NCBI GenBank assembly: GCA_021209335.1
Contig: JAJOIN010000026.1
Span: forward strand, 1-55,361
DNA length: 55,361 nucleotides
Direction of reading: 5' to 3'
Origin: Aeromonadaceae bacterium
GTDB lineage: Bacteria; Pseudomonadota; Gammaproteobacteria; Enterobacterales; Aeromonadaceae
Shown here: positions 8,492 to 18,123 of the stretch, one piece after another
Numbering within the stretch: the first letter of the stretch is position 1
Layout of the letters: every line of letters begins with the position of its first letter
Notes under the pieces: generated by a model
The model's database searches: none
What the model was told of the DNA's origin: nothing
What the model saw: the letters and a program-made list of their open reading frames with translations, nothing else
Made by a program: the position numbers and the translations under genes

Positions 8492-9880
8492 GTGAAGATT
8501 AAACGGTTTTTTGCCAAGGACATGCGCACGGCCCTGGCTGAGGTCAAGGAGACCTTGGGGCCGGATGCCGTCATCATGTCCAATAAGAAGGTCTCTGGCG
8601 GCATCGAAATCGTTGCGGCCGTCGACTATCAAACTGCGCCTCCTGCCGCGCCTCCACCGTCAGCAAGTCTGCCTCCTCAGGTGGACGATAGCGTCAAACT
8701 CTCGTCGAAAGCCAAAAAAATGGAAGCCTATTCCGAGTTTGCGGGCTTGACGAGTCAAAATTCTGACGCATCAGACAGCAAAGAGAGCTTTGCCGATTCT
8801 CTGGGGGCCTTGCTGGCTCGTCAGCAGAGCCAGTCCCGCGCGCTTGGCGGGCCAAGAACCCTGGCCGAGCAGTCCCAGTTCCCTGAAGCTGAGCCGATCC
8901 GCCGAGCAGCACCTCGGCCAGCGGCTGCGCCAGCACCCCGTGACAAGGAGATGGAGGCCATGCGTGCCGAGATGGCCTCCATTCGCAAGCTATTGCAGCA
9001 TCAGCTTTCCGGCCTCATGTGGCAGGAAGTGGAACGGCGCGAACCGGTGCGCGCTCTGCTCATCAAACAACTGGTCAAAGGCGGCTTTCCTGAAGCGTTT
9101 GCCGATCAACTGGTGGCCGTGGTGCCGGAGGAGATGCCGGTACATGAGGCGTGGCAACTGTTGCAGCAGCAGCTTGAAGCCCAACTGCGCACCGGCAAGG
9201 ATGACATTCTCACTCAGGGGGGGGCCGTGGCCTTGCTGGGGCCCACCGGGGTAGGCAAAACCACCACCATTGCCAAGCTGGCTGCCCGTTTTGCCCTCAA
9301 GTACGGCTCGGAGCAGGTGGCACTGATCACCACGGATCACTACCGTATCGGTGCCCATGAGCAGTTGCAGACCTATGGTCGCATCATGGGCTGTCAGGTC
9401 CGTTCGGTCAGTGACGAGGAGGAACTGTCGGCCGCCTTGTATCAGTTGCGCAACCGTCGCCTGGTTTTGATCGACACCGCCGGCATGGGCCAGCGGGATG
9501 TGCGCCTGTGCGAACAGTTGGATACCTTGATGAGCAATGCTCGGGTACGCATCAAGAGTTACCTGGTGTTGCCGGCCACCTCCCAGCGCCGGGTCTTGCA
9601 AGAGGCGGTGGAACATTTTCGCCGGGTTCCCATCAGTGGTTGCATTCTTACCAAACTGGACGAGAGCCTGAACCTGGGGGAGGTGCTGAGCGTCTGCATT
9701 CAAAATGCCTTGCCGATCAGCTATGTCACCAATGGCCAGCGCGTCCCCGAAGACCTCGAGTTGGCCAACGCCCCTCGTCTGGTGGCGGCCGCCCTGCAGC
9801 AAATGGACGATGACAACGCCCGTCCCTATTTTTGGGGTAGCGAGGCCGATGAAGGCGATCACGCGGAGTTTTATGAGTAA
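8492..9880 (+). CDS. flhF: Flagellar placement GTPase FlhF
   Basis: SRP-like GTPase that fixes the site of flagellar assembly at the cell pole. It has 462 residues with GTG start and a TGGAGG ribosome site. An N-terminal basic region (KIKRFFAKDMRTALAEVKETLG) is followed by a Pro/Ala-rich linker and the NG domain. The P-loop GPTGVGKTT lies at 250-258, then DTAGMGQRD and TKLDES, the usual G3 and G4 motifs of SRP GTPases. Presence together with flhG strongly suggests a single or few polar flagella. Confidence 0.95.
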   Translation: MKIKRFFAKDMRTALAEVKETLGPDAVIMSNKKVSGGIEIVAAVDYQTAPPAAPPPSASLPPQVDDSVKLSSKAKKMEAYSEFAGLTSQNSDASDSKESFADSLGALLARQQSQSRALGGPRTLAEQSQFPEAEPIRRAAPRPAAAPAPRDKEMEAMRAEMASIRKLLQHQLSGLMWQEVERREPVRALLIKQLVKGGFPEAFADQLVAVVPEEMPVHEAWQLLQQQLEAQLRTGKDDILTQGGAVALLGPTGVGKTTTIAKLAARFALKYGSEQVALITTDHYRIGAHEQLQTYGRIMGCQVRSVSDEEELSAALYQLRNRRLVLIDTAGMGQRDVRLCEQLDTLMSNARVRIKSYLVLPATSQRRVLQEAVEHFRRVPISGCILTKLDESLNLGEVLSVCIQNALPISYVTNGQRVPEDLELANAPRLVAAALQQMDDDNARPYFWGSEADEGDHAEFYE

Positions 9881-10763
9881 AATGAATCAACAGATGGATC
9901 AAGCCAGCGGTCTGCGCAAAATGCGGCAAAACAACAGAGTCAAGGTGGTGGCTGTCACCGGTGGCAAGGGGGGCGTGGGTAAGTCAAACGTCACTCTGAA
10001 TGTCGCCGTGGCCATGGCCGCCCAGGGCAAGCGGGTGCTGGTGCTGGATGCCGACTTGGGGCTGGCCAACATAGACGTCATGTTGGGCCTACGGGTGCGT
10101 CGCAATCTGTCCCATGTGCTCTCCGGGGAGTGCACCTTGGATGAGGTGATCGTTGAAGGGCCACATGGCTTGATGATCATCCCTGCCACCTCAGGCACGC
10201 AATCCATGGTGGAGCTGTCGGCGGCCGAGCATGCCGGTCTTATTCGGGCCTTTAGCGAGCTCAAGACACCGGTGGATGTCCTGTTGGTAGACACAGCCGC
10301 GGGTATCTCCGACATGGTGATGAGCTTTGCCCGCGCGGCGCAGGACATCATGGTGGTGGTCTGTGATGAGCCCACCTCCATCACGGATGCTTATGCTCTG
10401 ATGAAATTGCTGACCCGCGAATACGGTGTGTTCCGTTTCAAGGTGGTGGCCAATATGGTTCGCAGCCTGCGGGAGGGGCAGGAGTTGTTTGGTAAACTGA
10501 CCCGAGTCACAGATCGCTTTTTGGATGCTTCCTTGGAGCTGGTGGCCTGCATTCCCTACGACAACAATGTACGGCAGGCGGTGAGAAAGCAGAAGGTCAT
10601 CGTGGATGCCTTTCCCAAGTCGCCGGCGGCACTGGCCTTTCGCGCCTTGGCCAACAAAGTGGCCAGTTGGCCAACGCCCAATCAGCCTGGGGGCCATCTG
10701 GAGTTCTTCATCGAGACCTTGTTGCAAAAACAGCCGGTGATGCAGGAAGAAACACGTGAATAA
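9873..10763 (+). CDS. flhG: Flagellar number regulator FlhG (FleN), MinD-like ATPase
   Basis: MinD/ParA-like ATPase that limits flagellar number and restrains FlhF and the master activator. The start is the ATG at 9873, which overlaps the flhF stop by 8 bp; an ATG at 9882 is nearly as good, and upstream starts would lie deep in flhF. The protein then has 296 residues. It carries the DQASGLRKM activation helix near the N-terminus, the deviant Walker A KGGVGKSN, DADLGLANIDVMLGL, and a C-terminal amphipathic region. fliA overlaps its end by 8 bp. Confidence 0.94.
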   Translation: MSKMNQQMDQASGLRKMRQNNRVKVVAVTGGKGGVGKSNVTLNVAVAMAAQGKRVLVLDADLGLANIDVMLGLRVRRNLSHVLSGECTLDEVIVEGPHGLMIIPATSGTQSMVELSAAEHAGLIRAFSELKTPVDVLLVDTAAGISDMVMSFARAAQDIMVVVCDEPTSITDAYALMKLLTREYGVFRFKVVANMVRSLREGQELFGKLTRVTDRFLDASLELVACIPYDNNVRQAVRKQKVIVDAFPKSPAALAFRALANKVASWPTPNQPGGHLEFFIETLLQKQPVMQEETRE

Positions 10764-11475
10764 AGCGCAAGCCTATGTCAGGCAGCAGGATGCAACTGCC
10801 CTGATCGAACGCCACGCGCCGTTGGTCAAACGGATAGGACAGCATCTGCTGGCGCGCCTACCCAGCAGTGTGCAACTGGATGACCTTATCCAAGCGGGCA
10901 TGATTGGCCTGCTGGAGGCCTCGCGTAACTTTGATGGCAGCAAAGGGGCCAGTTTTGAAACCTATGCCGGTATTCGAATTCGCGGGGCCATGATCGATGA
11001 GATCCGCCGTGGCGACTGGGTACCCCGCTCAGTACATCGCAACAGCCGCATGATCTCCGATGCCATCGATGCCGTTGAGCAAGCCTTAGGCCGGGATGCC
11101 CGAGATAAGGAGGTGGCCGAGCACCTCAGTCTCTCGTTGGATGAATATCACCTTATGCTCAACGATGCGGCCTGCGGTCGCATCATTGGCATTGAAGATC
11201 TGGGGGTTAGCCTGGATGTGATCGGCGAGTCGTCAGACGACACGCCCGAGGGGGAGTCATTCACCGGTCTGGCCAGCGACCGCTTTCAGGCCGCGCTGGC
11301 CGATTGCATTGACGGTTTGCCAGAACGCGAAGGGCTGGTACTCTCTTTGTATTACGATGAAGAGCTTAACCTCAAGGAAATCGGACAGATTTTAAACGTC
11401 AGTGAGTCCCGAGTCAGCCAAATCCACTCCCAGGCTATGCACCGTGTCCGGGCCAGAATGAAAGATTGGTACTGA
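10756..11475 (+). CDS. fliA: RNA polymerase sigma-28 factor FliA
   Basis: Sigma factor for late flagellar genes (flagellin, motor, chemotaxis). It has 239 residues with GTG start overlapping flhG. Regions 2 (LDDLIQAGMIGLLEA, FETYAGIRIRGAMIDEIR), 3 and 4 (NLKEIGQILNVSESRVSQIHSQA helix-turn-helix) are all visible. A candidate target promoter of this factor lies in the window at 20887-20913. Confidence 0.96.
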   Translation: MNKAQAYVRQQDATALIERHAPLVKRIGQHLLARLPSSVQLDDLIQAGMIGLLEASRNFDGSKGASFETYAGIRIRGAMIDEIRRGDWVPRSVHRNSRMISDAIDAVEQALGRDARDKEVAEHLSLSLDEYHLMLNDAACGRIIGIEDLGVSLDVIGESSDDTPEGESFTGLASDRFQAALADCIDGLPEREGLVLSLYYDEELNLKEIGQILNVSESRVSQIHSQAMHRVRARMKDWY

Positions 11476-11581
11476 ACGCACAATAGCTCCGCTACAATCA
11501 ATCGTAACTGTCAGGCATAATTAATTCAGGTTGTTTCAAGCTTTTCTTGGTCGTTAATTGGCGGCCAATCAGGAGGATACA

Positions 11582-11965
11582 TTGGATAAGAACATGAAGA
11601 TCCTGATCGTTGATGATTTCTCAACGATGCGTCGGATTATCAAGAACTTGCTCCGCGATTTGGGTCTGAACAACACCCATGAGGCCGATGACGGCAACAC
11701 GGCTTTGCCAATGTTGAAAAACGGTGACTTCGAGTTTGTGGTGACCGACTGGAACATGCCTGGGATGCAGGGCATCGATCTGCTCAAGGCCATTCGGGCT
11801 GATGAAAAGCTCAAGCATCTGCCTGTGCTGATGGTGACCGCCGAAGCCAAGCGCGAGCAAATCATCGAAGCGGCGCAGGCGGGGGTGAACGGTTATATTG
11901 TGAAACCCTTTACAGCTGCCACCCTTAAGGAAAAGCTCGACAAGATTTTCGAGCGAATTGGCTAA
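11582..11965 (+). CDS. cheY: Chemotaxis response regulator CheY
   Basis: Single receiver domain. Its phosphorylated form binds FliM and switches the motor. The TTG at 11582 is chosen because an AGGAGG ribosome site lies 6 bp upstream (11570-11575). It gives 127 residues starting [12 protein letters not shown]; the ATG at 11594 is the alternative. Acidic pocket D11/D12, phospho-acceptor D56 (VTDWNMP), T86 and K108 are all present. A gap of 106 bp after fliA suggests a separate promoter, though I cannot name one. Confidence 0.95.
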   Translation: MDKNMKILIVDDFSTMRRIIKNLLRDLGLNNTHEADDGNTALPMLKNGDFEFVVTDWNMPGMQGIDLLKAIRADEKLKHLPVLMVTAEAKREQIIEAAQAGVNGYIVKPFTAATLKEKLDKIFERIG

Positions 11966-11975
11966 TGGGGTGGGC

Positions 11976-12719
11976 ATGACGGTCAAAGCGCCACTTATCA
12001 GCCTCGAGCAAGCCAGACAGCTGGTCACCTATTTGGAGCAAGGCCAGCAGCAAGAGGCTGAGGCCCTGCTGGCCGATATCTGTGTTCCTAATGTTAACCT
12101 GTTGTTTGAAAAGGTCGGGCAGCTGACGCGTCAACTGCATACCTCGTTGCAAGAGTTCAGACTGGATCCCAGGCTGACGGACCTCGCTAATCAAGACATT
12201 CCAGATGCTCGCGCCCGCCTCAATTACGTTATCGAGATGACCGACAAGGCGGCCAATCGCACCATGGATGCGGTGGATGCCTGTCTTCCCCTGGCGGATC
12301 AGCTTAGTGCGCGCATTCAGGCGGTACAGCCTGGCTGGCATCATTTGATGACCCGGCGTCTGGATTTGCTGCAGTTCAAACAGCTTTGCCATCAGATTGA
12401 TGCACACATCAAGCAGTCAGAACAGGATGCCAATCGCTTGCGGGATCTGCTGACCGAGATCTTGATGGCGCAGGATTTTCAGGATCTAACGGGGCAGATG
12501 ATCCGTAAGGTGATAGCGCTGGTTCATGAGGTGGAGAGCCAGCTGGTTGAAATCCTGACCATGTTTGGCGAGCAGTGGGATACCCCCAGCGAAACTTCGC
12601 GTGCGCCACAACGCAGTGGTATCGAGGCAGAAGGGCCCATCCATAATAAAGACGAACGCCCTGACGTGGTAGCCAGCCAGGACGATGTAGACGATTTGCT
12701 GTCAAGCTTAGGATTCTGA
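11976..12719 (+). CDS. cheZ: CheY-P phosphatase CheZ
   Basis: Dephosphorylates CheY-P. The ATG at 11976 is used (GGGGTGGG just upstream), giving 247 residues. The protein is a long helical bundle with the conserved catalytic region ILMAQDFQDLTGQMIRKV and the C-terminal CheY-binding tail DVDDLLSSLGF. It starts 10 bp after cheY and is followed by cheA after 12 bp. Confidence 0.94.
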   Translation: MTVKAPLISLEQARQLVTYLEQGQQQEAEALLADICVPNVNLLFEKVGQLTRQLHTSLQEFRLDPRLTDLANQDIPDARARLNYVIEMTDKAANRTMDAVDACLPLADQLSARIQAVQPGWHHLMTRRLDLLQFKQLCHQIDAHIKQSEQDANRLRDLLTEILMAQDFQDLTGQMIRKVIALVHEVESQLVEILTMFGEQWDTPSETSRAPQRSGIEAEGPIHNKDERPDVVASQDDVDDLLSSLGF

Positions 12720-12731
12720 GGGAGTGAAAGA

Positions 12732-14798
12732 ATGGGCTTTGATGTTGATGAAGATATCCTGCAGGACTTTCTGGTAGAGGCCTCTGAGATCCTAGAGCAA
12801 CTCTCCGAACAGCTGGTGGATCTGGAGAAGCGTCCTAATGACAGGGATCTTCTCAATGCCATCTTCCGCGGATTCCATACCGTCAAGGGCGGAGCTGGAT
12901 TTCTCTCGCTCACCGAATTGGTGGACATCTGCCACGGCGCCGAGAATGTGTTCGACATATTGCGCAATGGCCAGCGGCCGGTGGATGCCGAGCTGATGGA
13001 TGTCATCTTGCAGGCGTTAGACTCCATCAATGCCATGTTTGCCCAGGTGCAGAACCGCGAGCCCCTTGATGCTGCCGATGCAAGCTTGCTCCATGCACTG
13101 CATGAACTGAGTCAACCTGTGTCGGCTGAGGAGTTAGCCGCCAAGCAGGCTCAGTTACAGCCAGAACCGCAACCAGCCGCTGACGTGGCGATGCCCAGTG
13201 AGCCGGTAACTGGCGGCTCCATTGATGAGATCACCGACGATGAATTTGAGCGTCTGTTGGATGAGCTGCATGGTGCAGGCCATGCGCCCGGCAGCAAAGA
13301 GGTGGTCGTCAGTGAGGATGGCGATATTACGGATGACGAATTTGAGGCGCTGCTTGATCAACTTCATGGCAAAGGTACTCATGGCGGCACACCGGCCAGC
13401 CCAGCATTGACCGCCCAGCAAGAAGCTGACGGCTTGATCAACGACGATGAGTTTGAGCGGTTGCTGGATGAGTTACATGGCAAGGGCAAGGGGCCGGGCG
13501 CCAACACCGAGACTAGTGCTGCTCAGGTGCCGGATACCGATAAGCCGGTGCATGCTGAACCGCTGGCCGCAGCTGTGGTGGCTGCGCCTAAGTCTACTCC
13601 TGCGGCCGCTCCTGCCGCCAGTCAGGCGGAAACCACAGTGCGGGTGGATACTCGTACTCTGGATGTGATCATGAACATGGTTGGTGAACTGGTACTGGTA
13701 CGTAATCGTCTGGTCAGCCTGGGCATCGCCAGTAATGATGAGGAGATGAGTAAGGCCGTTTCCAACCTGGACGTGGTGACTGCTGACCTGCAGGGTGCGG
13801 TGATGAAGACCCGTATGCAGCCCATTAAGAAGGTTTTTGGCCGTTTTCCCCGTGTGGTTCGTGATCTGGCCCGCAGCCTGAAGAAAGAGATCAATCTGGT
13901 GATGGAAGGGGAGGAGACCGACCTGGATAAGAACCTGGTTGAAGCGCTAGCCGATCCCTTGGTTCACCTGGTGCGAAACTCCTGTGACCATGGCATTGAA
14001 TTGCCCGAGATCCGCGCCAAGGCTGGTAAGCCGCCAGTGGGCACCATCACCCTCAGTGCATCCCAAGAGGGTGACCATATTCTCCTGTGCATCGAGGACG
14101 ATGGCGCCGGTATGGATCCGGAGAAGCTCAAGCAGATCGCCATCAAGCGAGGCATTCTGGATCAGGATGCAGCGGCGCGCATGAGTGATAACGAAGCCTA
14201 CAACCTCATCTTCGCGCCAGGATTTTCTACCAAGCAGGAAATCTCCGACATCTCAGGCCGGGGCGTGGGCATGGATGTGGTGAAGACCAGCATCAGCCAG
14301 CTCAATGGCTCTGTCTATATCCACTCTGAGTTGGGAGTGGGCACTCGCCTTGAGATCAAAGTACCTTTGACCCTGGCGATACTGCCGACCCTGATGATTG
14401 AGGTGGGGGCCCAGACCTTTGCGTTGCCGCTTACCAACGTCAATGAAATATTCCATCTGGATCTGGGCCATTCCAAGATGGTGGATGGCCAGCTGACCAT
14501 CATAGTGCGAGATAAGGCGATTCCCCTGTTTTACCTACAGGACTGGTTGGTGCGCGCCAGGGATCGCAAGCCGACCCGGCGGGATAAGGGCCATGTGGTC
14601 ATAGTCCAGATTGGCGCCAAGCAGGTCGGATTTGTGGTGGATAATCTGATAGGCCAAGAAGAGGTGGTGATTAAACCACTGGACAAGCTGTTACATGGCA
14701 CACCGGGTATGGCCGGCGCCACTATTACCAGCGACGGTGGTATCGCTTTGATCCTGGATATCCCCAGCCTGCTGAAGGCCTATGCTCGTCGTCGATGA
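12732..14798 (+). CDS. cheA: Chemotaxis histidine kinase CheA
   Basis: Receptor-coupled kinase that phosphorylates CheY and CheB. In its 688 residues the HPt domain carries phospho-acceptor His49 (FHTVKGGAGFL), then come dimerisation (about 300-370), the ATPase (N box LVRNSCDHGIE, then DDGAGMDPEKL and GRGVGMDVV) and a C-terminal CheW-like domain. Between HPt and dimerisation domain, where E. coli CheA has its P2 CheY-binding domain, there is instead a low-complexity linker with three copies of a motif like ITDDEFERLLDELHG, at about 166-180, 199-213 and 236-250. The ribosome site GGGAG precedes the ATG. Confidence 0.96.
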   Translation: MGFDVDEDILQDFLVEASEILEQLSEQLVDLEKRPNDRDLLNAIFRGFHTVKGGAGFLSLTELVDICHGAENVFDILRNGQRPVDAELMDVILQALDSINAMFAQVQNREPLDAADASLLHALHELSQPVSAEELAAKQAQLQPEPQPAADVAMPSEPVTGGSIDEITDDEFERLLDELHGAGHAPGSKEVVVSEDGDITDDEFEALLDQLHGKGTHGGTPASPALTAQQEADGLINDDEFERLLDELHGKGKGPGANTETSAAQVPDTDKPVHAEPLAAAVVAAPKSTPAAAPAASQAETTVRVDTRTLDVIMNMVGELVLVRNRLVSLGIASNDEEMSKAVSNLDVVTADLQGAVMKTRMQPIKKVFGRFPRVVRDLARSLKKEINLVMEGEETDLDKNLVEALADPLVHLVRNSCDHGIELPEIRAKAGKPPVGTITLSASQEGDHILLCIEDDGAGMDPEKLKQIAIKRGILDQDAAARMSDNEAYNLIFAPGFSTKQEISDISGRGVGMDVVKTSISQLNGSVYIHSELGVGTRLEIKVPLTLAILPTLMIEVGAQTFALPLTNVNEIFHLDLGHSKMVDGQLTIIVRDKAIPLFYLQDWLVRARDRKPTRRDKGHVVIVQIGAKQVGFVVDNLIGQEEVVIKPLDKLLHGTPGMAGATITSDGGIALILDIPSLLKAYARRR
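13230..13484 (+). repeat. Three tandem protein-level repeats in the CheA linker
   Basis: Coding repeat inside cheA. Three copies of an acidic amphipathic block of the form (I)(T/N)DDEFE-x-LLD-x-LHG are separated by 18-23 residues of variable Gly/Pro/Ala/Ser-rich linker. The block is well conserved in protein but less so in DNA, so selection rather than recent slippage is likely. Similar blocks are familiar from other gammaproteobacterial CheA proteins. Their partner is inferred to be CheY or CheB. Confidence 0.75.
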
Positions 14799-14825
14799 TG
14801 AGCGCCAGACGAGAATGACAACCAG

Positions 14826-15971
14826 ATGGCAGTAAAAGTATTAGTAGTTGATGATTCAAGCTTTTTCCGTCGGCGGGTATCTGAGATCATCAATCAGGAT
14901 CCTATGATGGAGGTGGTGGACACCGCCAAAAATGGCAAGGAGGCGGTTGAAAAGGCCGCCACCTTGCGGCCGGATGTCATCACCATGGACATCGAAATGC
15001 CGGTGATGGACGGTATCACGGCGGTACGGGAGATCATGGCCCGGACACCCACGCCTATCTTGATGTTTTCCTCCCTGACCCATGAGGGAGCCAAGGCGAC
15101 CCTGGACGCCTTGGATGCGGGAGCCCTGGATTTCTTGCCGAAGAAGTTTGAAGACATTGCCCGGGATAAAGAAGAGGCCATCAGCCTGCTGCAGCAGCGG
15201 GTAAAAGCCATAGCGCGACGCAGGGTGTTTGCTACTTCAGCTCGGCCTTCGTCAGCCAACGCAGCTTCAGGCGGCGGAGTGTCGAGCTCTCTCGTCTCGC
15301 CCCGCTCGAGCCTAAGGGCAACCACGGTGACAGCATCCAGTGAGCGCTCGGCAACGGTTGCTCCGCCTGCGCCGGCTAACTTCAAGCGCTCAGGTAAGCA
15401 ATATCAACTGATGGCGATAGGCACCTCAACCGGAGGGCCCGTTGCCTTACAAACTGTCTTGACCCAATTGCCGGCGGATTTCCCCTATCCGATTTTGTTG
15501 ATCCAGCATATGCCGGCGACTTTTACCGCTGCCTTTGCTGCTCGTCTCAATGGATTGTGCAAAATTGCCGTAAAAGAGGCGGAAGATGGGGATGTGCTGC
15601 GGCCTGGCACGGCCTATCTGGCGCCAGGTGGCCGGCAGATGCTGGTGGATGGTCGTCCTGGTGGGGCACGGATCCGCATTATGGATGGAAATGACAAGGT
15701 CAACTACAAGCCCTGTGTCGATATCACCTTTGCTTCAGCGGCCAAAGTGTATGGCGACAAGGTGTTGGCCATAGTGCTGACGGGCATGGGTGCTGATGGG
15801 CGCGATGGGGCAAGGCTGTTGCATGGGCATGGCTCTGTGATCTGGGCGCAAGATGAAGCCAGCTGCGTTGTCTATGGCATGCCCCAGGCGGTGGTAAAAG
15901 CCGATCTGGCTACAGAGGTCCTAGCTCTGGATAGAATTGCGCAGCGCATTATGGTTGAGGTTAGAGGCTGA
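14826..15971 (+). CDS. cheB: Chemotaxis methylesterase/glutaminase CheB
   Basis: Removes methyl groups from receptors for adaptation. It has 381 residues. The N-terminal receiver domain carries phospho-acceptor D55 (ITMDIEMP). A long Ser/Ala/Thr-rich linker (about 135-190) leads to the C-terminal methylesterase with the catalytic Ser in GTSTGGP (S201), the His in IQHMP and the Asp in LTGMGADG. The linker is longer than in enterobacterial CheB. It follows cheA after 27 bp. Confidence 0.95.
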   Translation: MAVKVLVVDDSSFFRRRVSEIINQDPMMEVVDTAKNGKEAVEKAATLRPDVITMDIEMPVMDGITAVREIMARTPTPILMFSSLTHEGAKATLDALDAGALDFLPKKFEDIARDKEEAISLLQQRVKAIARRRVFATSARPSSANAASGGGVSSSLVSPRSSLRATTVTASSERSATVAPPAPANFKRSGKQYQLMAIGTSTGGPVALQTVLTQLPADFPYPILLIQHMPATFTAAFAARLNGLCKIAVKEAEDGDVLRPGTAYLAPGGRQMLVDGRPGGARIRIMDGNDKVNYKPCVDITFASAAKVYGDKVLAIVLTGMGADGRDGARLLHGHGSVIWAQDEASCVVYGMPQAVVKADLATEVLALDRIAQRIMVEVRG

Positions 15972-16053
15972 GGCCTGACGCCTGTCTTTGTCTTCGGATG
16001 GTACCTAGTGTCCCCGCTGGCTGTTACTGGGTCGGCGGCGAAAGGAATGAAAC

Positions 16054-16845
16054 ATGCTGGTATGGACTATCGCGAATCAGAAGGGTGGCGTGGGGAAAAC
16101 CACCACAGTGGTGACCCTGGCCGGTTTATTGGCCAGGCAGGGCAAACGGGTATTGCTACTGGATATGGATCCCCACGGTTCCTTAACCAGTTACCTCAAT
16201 TTTGACTCCGATCTGCTCGATGGCACCCTCTATGACCTGTTTCAGAGCCCCCAGCCGACTCGAGAGCAGGTGTTGCGTCTGACCCTTAAAACGGCTTTTG
16301 ACGGTATCTCCTTGCTACCGGCTTCCATCACCTTGGCAACCTTGGATCGCAGCTTGGGAACACGGGATGGCATGGGGCTCGTTATCAAGCGGGCCCTGCA
16401 AGGTGTTGAGCAGGATTTTGATGCTGTGTTGATTGATTGTCCGCCAGTGCTGGGCGTCATGATGGTTAACGCCTTGGCCGCCAGTGATCGTATCCTGGTG
16501 CCGGTGCAGACTGAATTTTTGGCACTCAAGGGGCTGGAGCGAATGGTGAAAACCTTTGAGATCATGCAAAAATCTCGCACTACTCCCTTTCGCTATACCA
16601 TAGTCCCGACCATGTTTGACAAGCGGACCAAGGCCTCACTTCAGACCCTGCAGGCGATCAAGGCGGAGTATGGCGATGTGGTCTGGAGTTCGGTGATCCC
16701 CATAGATACCAAGTTCCGGGATGCCAGTTTGCAACATACTCCTCCCTCCATCTATGCGCCTGAGTCTAGGGGTAGCCATGCCTATGGCACCCTGCTCAAT
16801 CACCTGTTGCAGCTCGAGCTGGAAGCCGGCAAGGAGATAGCATGA
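16054..16845 (+). CDS. ParA-family ATPase, ParC-like chemotaxis array positioning protein
   Basis: The 263-residue ParA/Soj-type ATPase has the deviant Walker A KGGVGKTTT near residue 11, LLLDMDPHGS and DCPPVLGVMMVNAL. It lies inside the chemotaxis operon, not next to parB, and is followed by a ParP-like gene with a 4-bp overlap. In Vibrio the protein at this place (ParC) carries chemotaxis arrays to the cell pole and segregates them at division. That role is inferred here from synteny. It is not topoisomerase IV ParC. Confidence 0.88.
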   Translation: MLVWTIANQKGGVGKTTTVVTLAGLLARQGKRVLLLDMDPHGSLTSYLNFDSDLLDGTLYDLFQSPQPTREQVLRLTLKTAFDGISLLPASITLATLDRSLGTRDGMGLVIKRALQGVEQDFDAVLIDCPPVLGVMMVNALAASDRILVPVQTEFLALKGLERMVKTFEIMQKSRTTPFRYTIVPTMFDKRTKASLQTLQAIKAEYGDVVWSSVIPIDTKFRDASLQHTPPSIYAPESRGSHAYGTLLNHLLQLELEAGKEIA

Positions 16846-17558
16846 GTCAATCGTCGCAATTTAAGGCGATGGAGGAGTATTTCCAGTCATTGCTTGACGA
16901 GTCGGCCTCGGCAGCGAACAAACCAGTTCAGGTAGCGACGGCACCCTCATCCGTACCCTCTGCCAAGCCGACGATGGAAAAACCACGGCAGGCTGAGCTG
17001 GAGCAACTGCTGGCCAAGGTGCCAGCCACTCAACGGCTGGTATCGACACCTGCTACGGTTGCGGCACCTGTGGTGGTCAAAGCGCCGCCCTCGCCTCCCC
17101 CTGTGGTATGGCAAAATATCCAGACCGAGCGTGAGTTCCAGGCGTTATTTTTCAGTGTCGCCGGTATCACCTTTGGCGTGCCTTTAACTGAGCTGGGGGG
17201 GATCCACCAGTTGGGCAAGCTCAACAGCTTATTTGGTAAGCCGGCTTGGTTTGCCGGCGTGATGACTCAGCGGGACCGACAGCTCAATGTTGTCGACACC
17301 GGGCGCTGGATCATGCCAGACAAAGCTGCCACCACCGATTACCAATACCTCATCATGTTGGGCGAGAGTGCCTGGGGATTGGCATGCCATGAGCTGCTTG
17401 GTACTGAGTGGCTCAATCGGGAGCAGATCAAATGGCGGGATAAGGCCGGCAAACGTCCCTGGTTGGCCGGTATGGTCAAAGATAAGATGTGTGCCTTGCT
17501 CCACGTGCGGGAGTTGCTCACACTATTGAAACAAGGCGTCAATATCGACGGCGTCTGA
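16842..17558 (+). CDS. CheW-domain protein, ParP-like
   Basis: The 238-residue protein begins with about 95 residues of Ala/Pro/Val-rich, probably disordered sequence and ends with a CheW-like domain (about 100-235, FQALFFSVAGITFGVPLTELGGI onward, two adjacent pieces). In Vibrio, ParP at this position links ParC to CheA and prevents array dissociation. Overlap with the preceding ParA-like gene by 4 bp supports this pairing. An ordinary CheW follows, so this is not simply the only coupling protein. Confidence 0.85.
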   Translation: MSQSSQFKAMEEYFQSLLDESASAANKPVQVATAPSSVPSAKPTMEKPRQAELEQLLAKVPATQRLVSTPATVAAPVVVKAPPSPPPVVWQNIQTEREFQALFFSVAGITFGVPLTELGGIHQLGKLNSLFGKPAWFAGVMTQRDRQLNVVDTGRWIMPDKAATTDYQYLIMLGESAWGLACHELLGTEWLNREQIKWRDKAGKRPWLAGMVKDKMCALLHVRELLTLLKQGVNIDGV

Positions 17559-17630
17559 TGTCGCTGGTCACACCAATCATTGCTAGTGTTGGTATAAAAA
17601 GCCCTATACCAGGAATTAAAGGAAGGCAAA

Positions 17631-18119
17631 ATGAATCAGAAACGAAATGTCGCGCAGAACATTGCCGAAGATGAAGTGTTGCAATGGGTGACCTTTCAGC
17701 TGGACAAGGAGACATACGGTATCAATGTAATGCAAGTACAAGAAGTACTGCGTTACACCGAGATTGCCCCTGTGCCAGGGGCACCTGATTATGTCATCGG
17801 TATCATCAACCTGCGTGGCAATGTGGTGACAGTGATTGATACCCGGTCACGTTTTGGTTTGCCGCCGGCTGAGATCAGCGATAACTCTCGCATCGTGATT
17901 ATTGAGGCAGATAAGCAGGTCATCGGTATTCTGGTCGATAGCGTTGCCGAGGTGGTCTATCTGCGCTCTTCCGAGATAGACGTGGCACCCAGTGTGGGCA
18001 CAGAGGAGAGTTCCAAGTTTATCCAGGGGGTGAGCAACCGCGATGGTGAGCTGCTGATCCTGGTGGATTTGAACAAGCTGCTAAATGATGACGAGTGGGA
18101 TGAGCTGAGTCAGCTGTAA
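17631..18119 (+). CDS. cheW: Chemotaxis coupling protein CheW
   Basis: Adapter between chemoreceptors and CheA. Its 162 residues consist of a CheW domain with the typical WVTFQLDKETYGINVMQVQEVL (two adjacent pieces), PGAPDYVIGIINLRG and LVDLNKLL. A strong AAGGAAGG ribosome site precedes the ATG. It is separated from the ParP-like gene by 72 bp and followed by a DUF2802 gene after 4 bp. Confidence 0.95.
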   Translation: MNQKRNVAQNIAEDEVLQWVTFQLDKETYGINVMQVQEVLRYTEIAPVPGAPDYVIGIINLRGNVVTVIDTRSRFGLPPAEISDNSRIVIIEADKQVIGILVDSVAEVVYLRSSEIDVAPSVGTEESSKFIQGVSNRDGELLILVDLNKLLNDDEWDELSQL

Positions 18120-18123
18120 TCAG

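Noticed and set aside
11476-11581. Possible sigma-28 promoter before cheY (TCAAG with GTCGTTAA)
   Set aside because: The halves are only about 8-10 bp apart; spacing is wrong.
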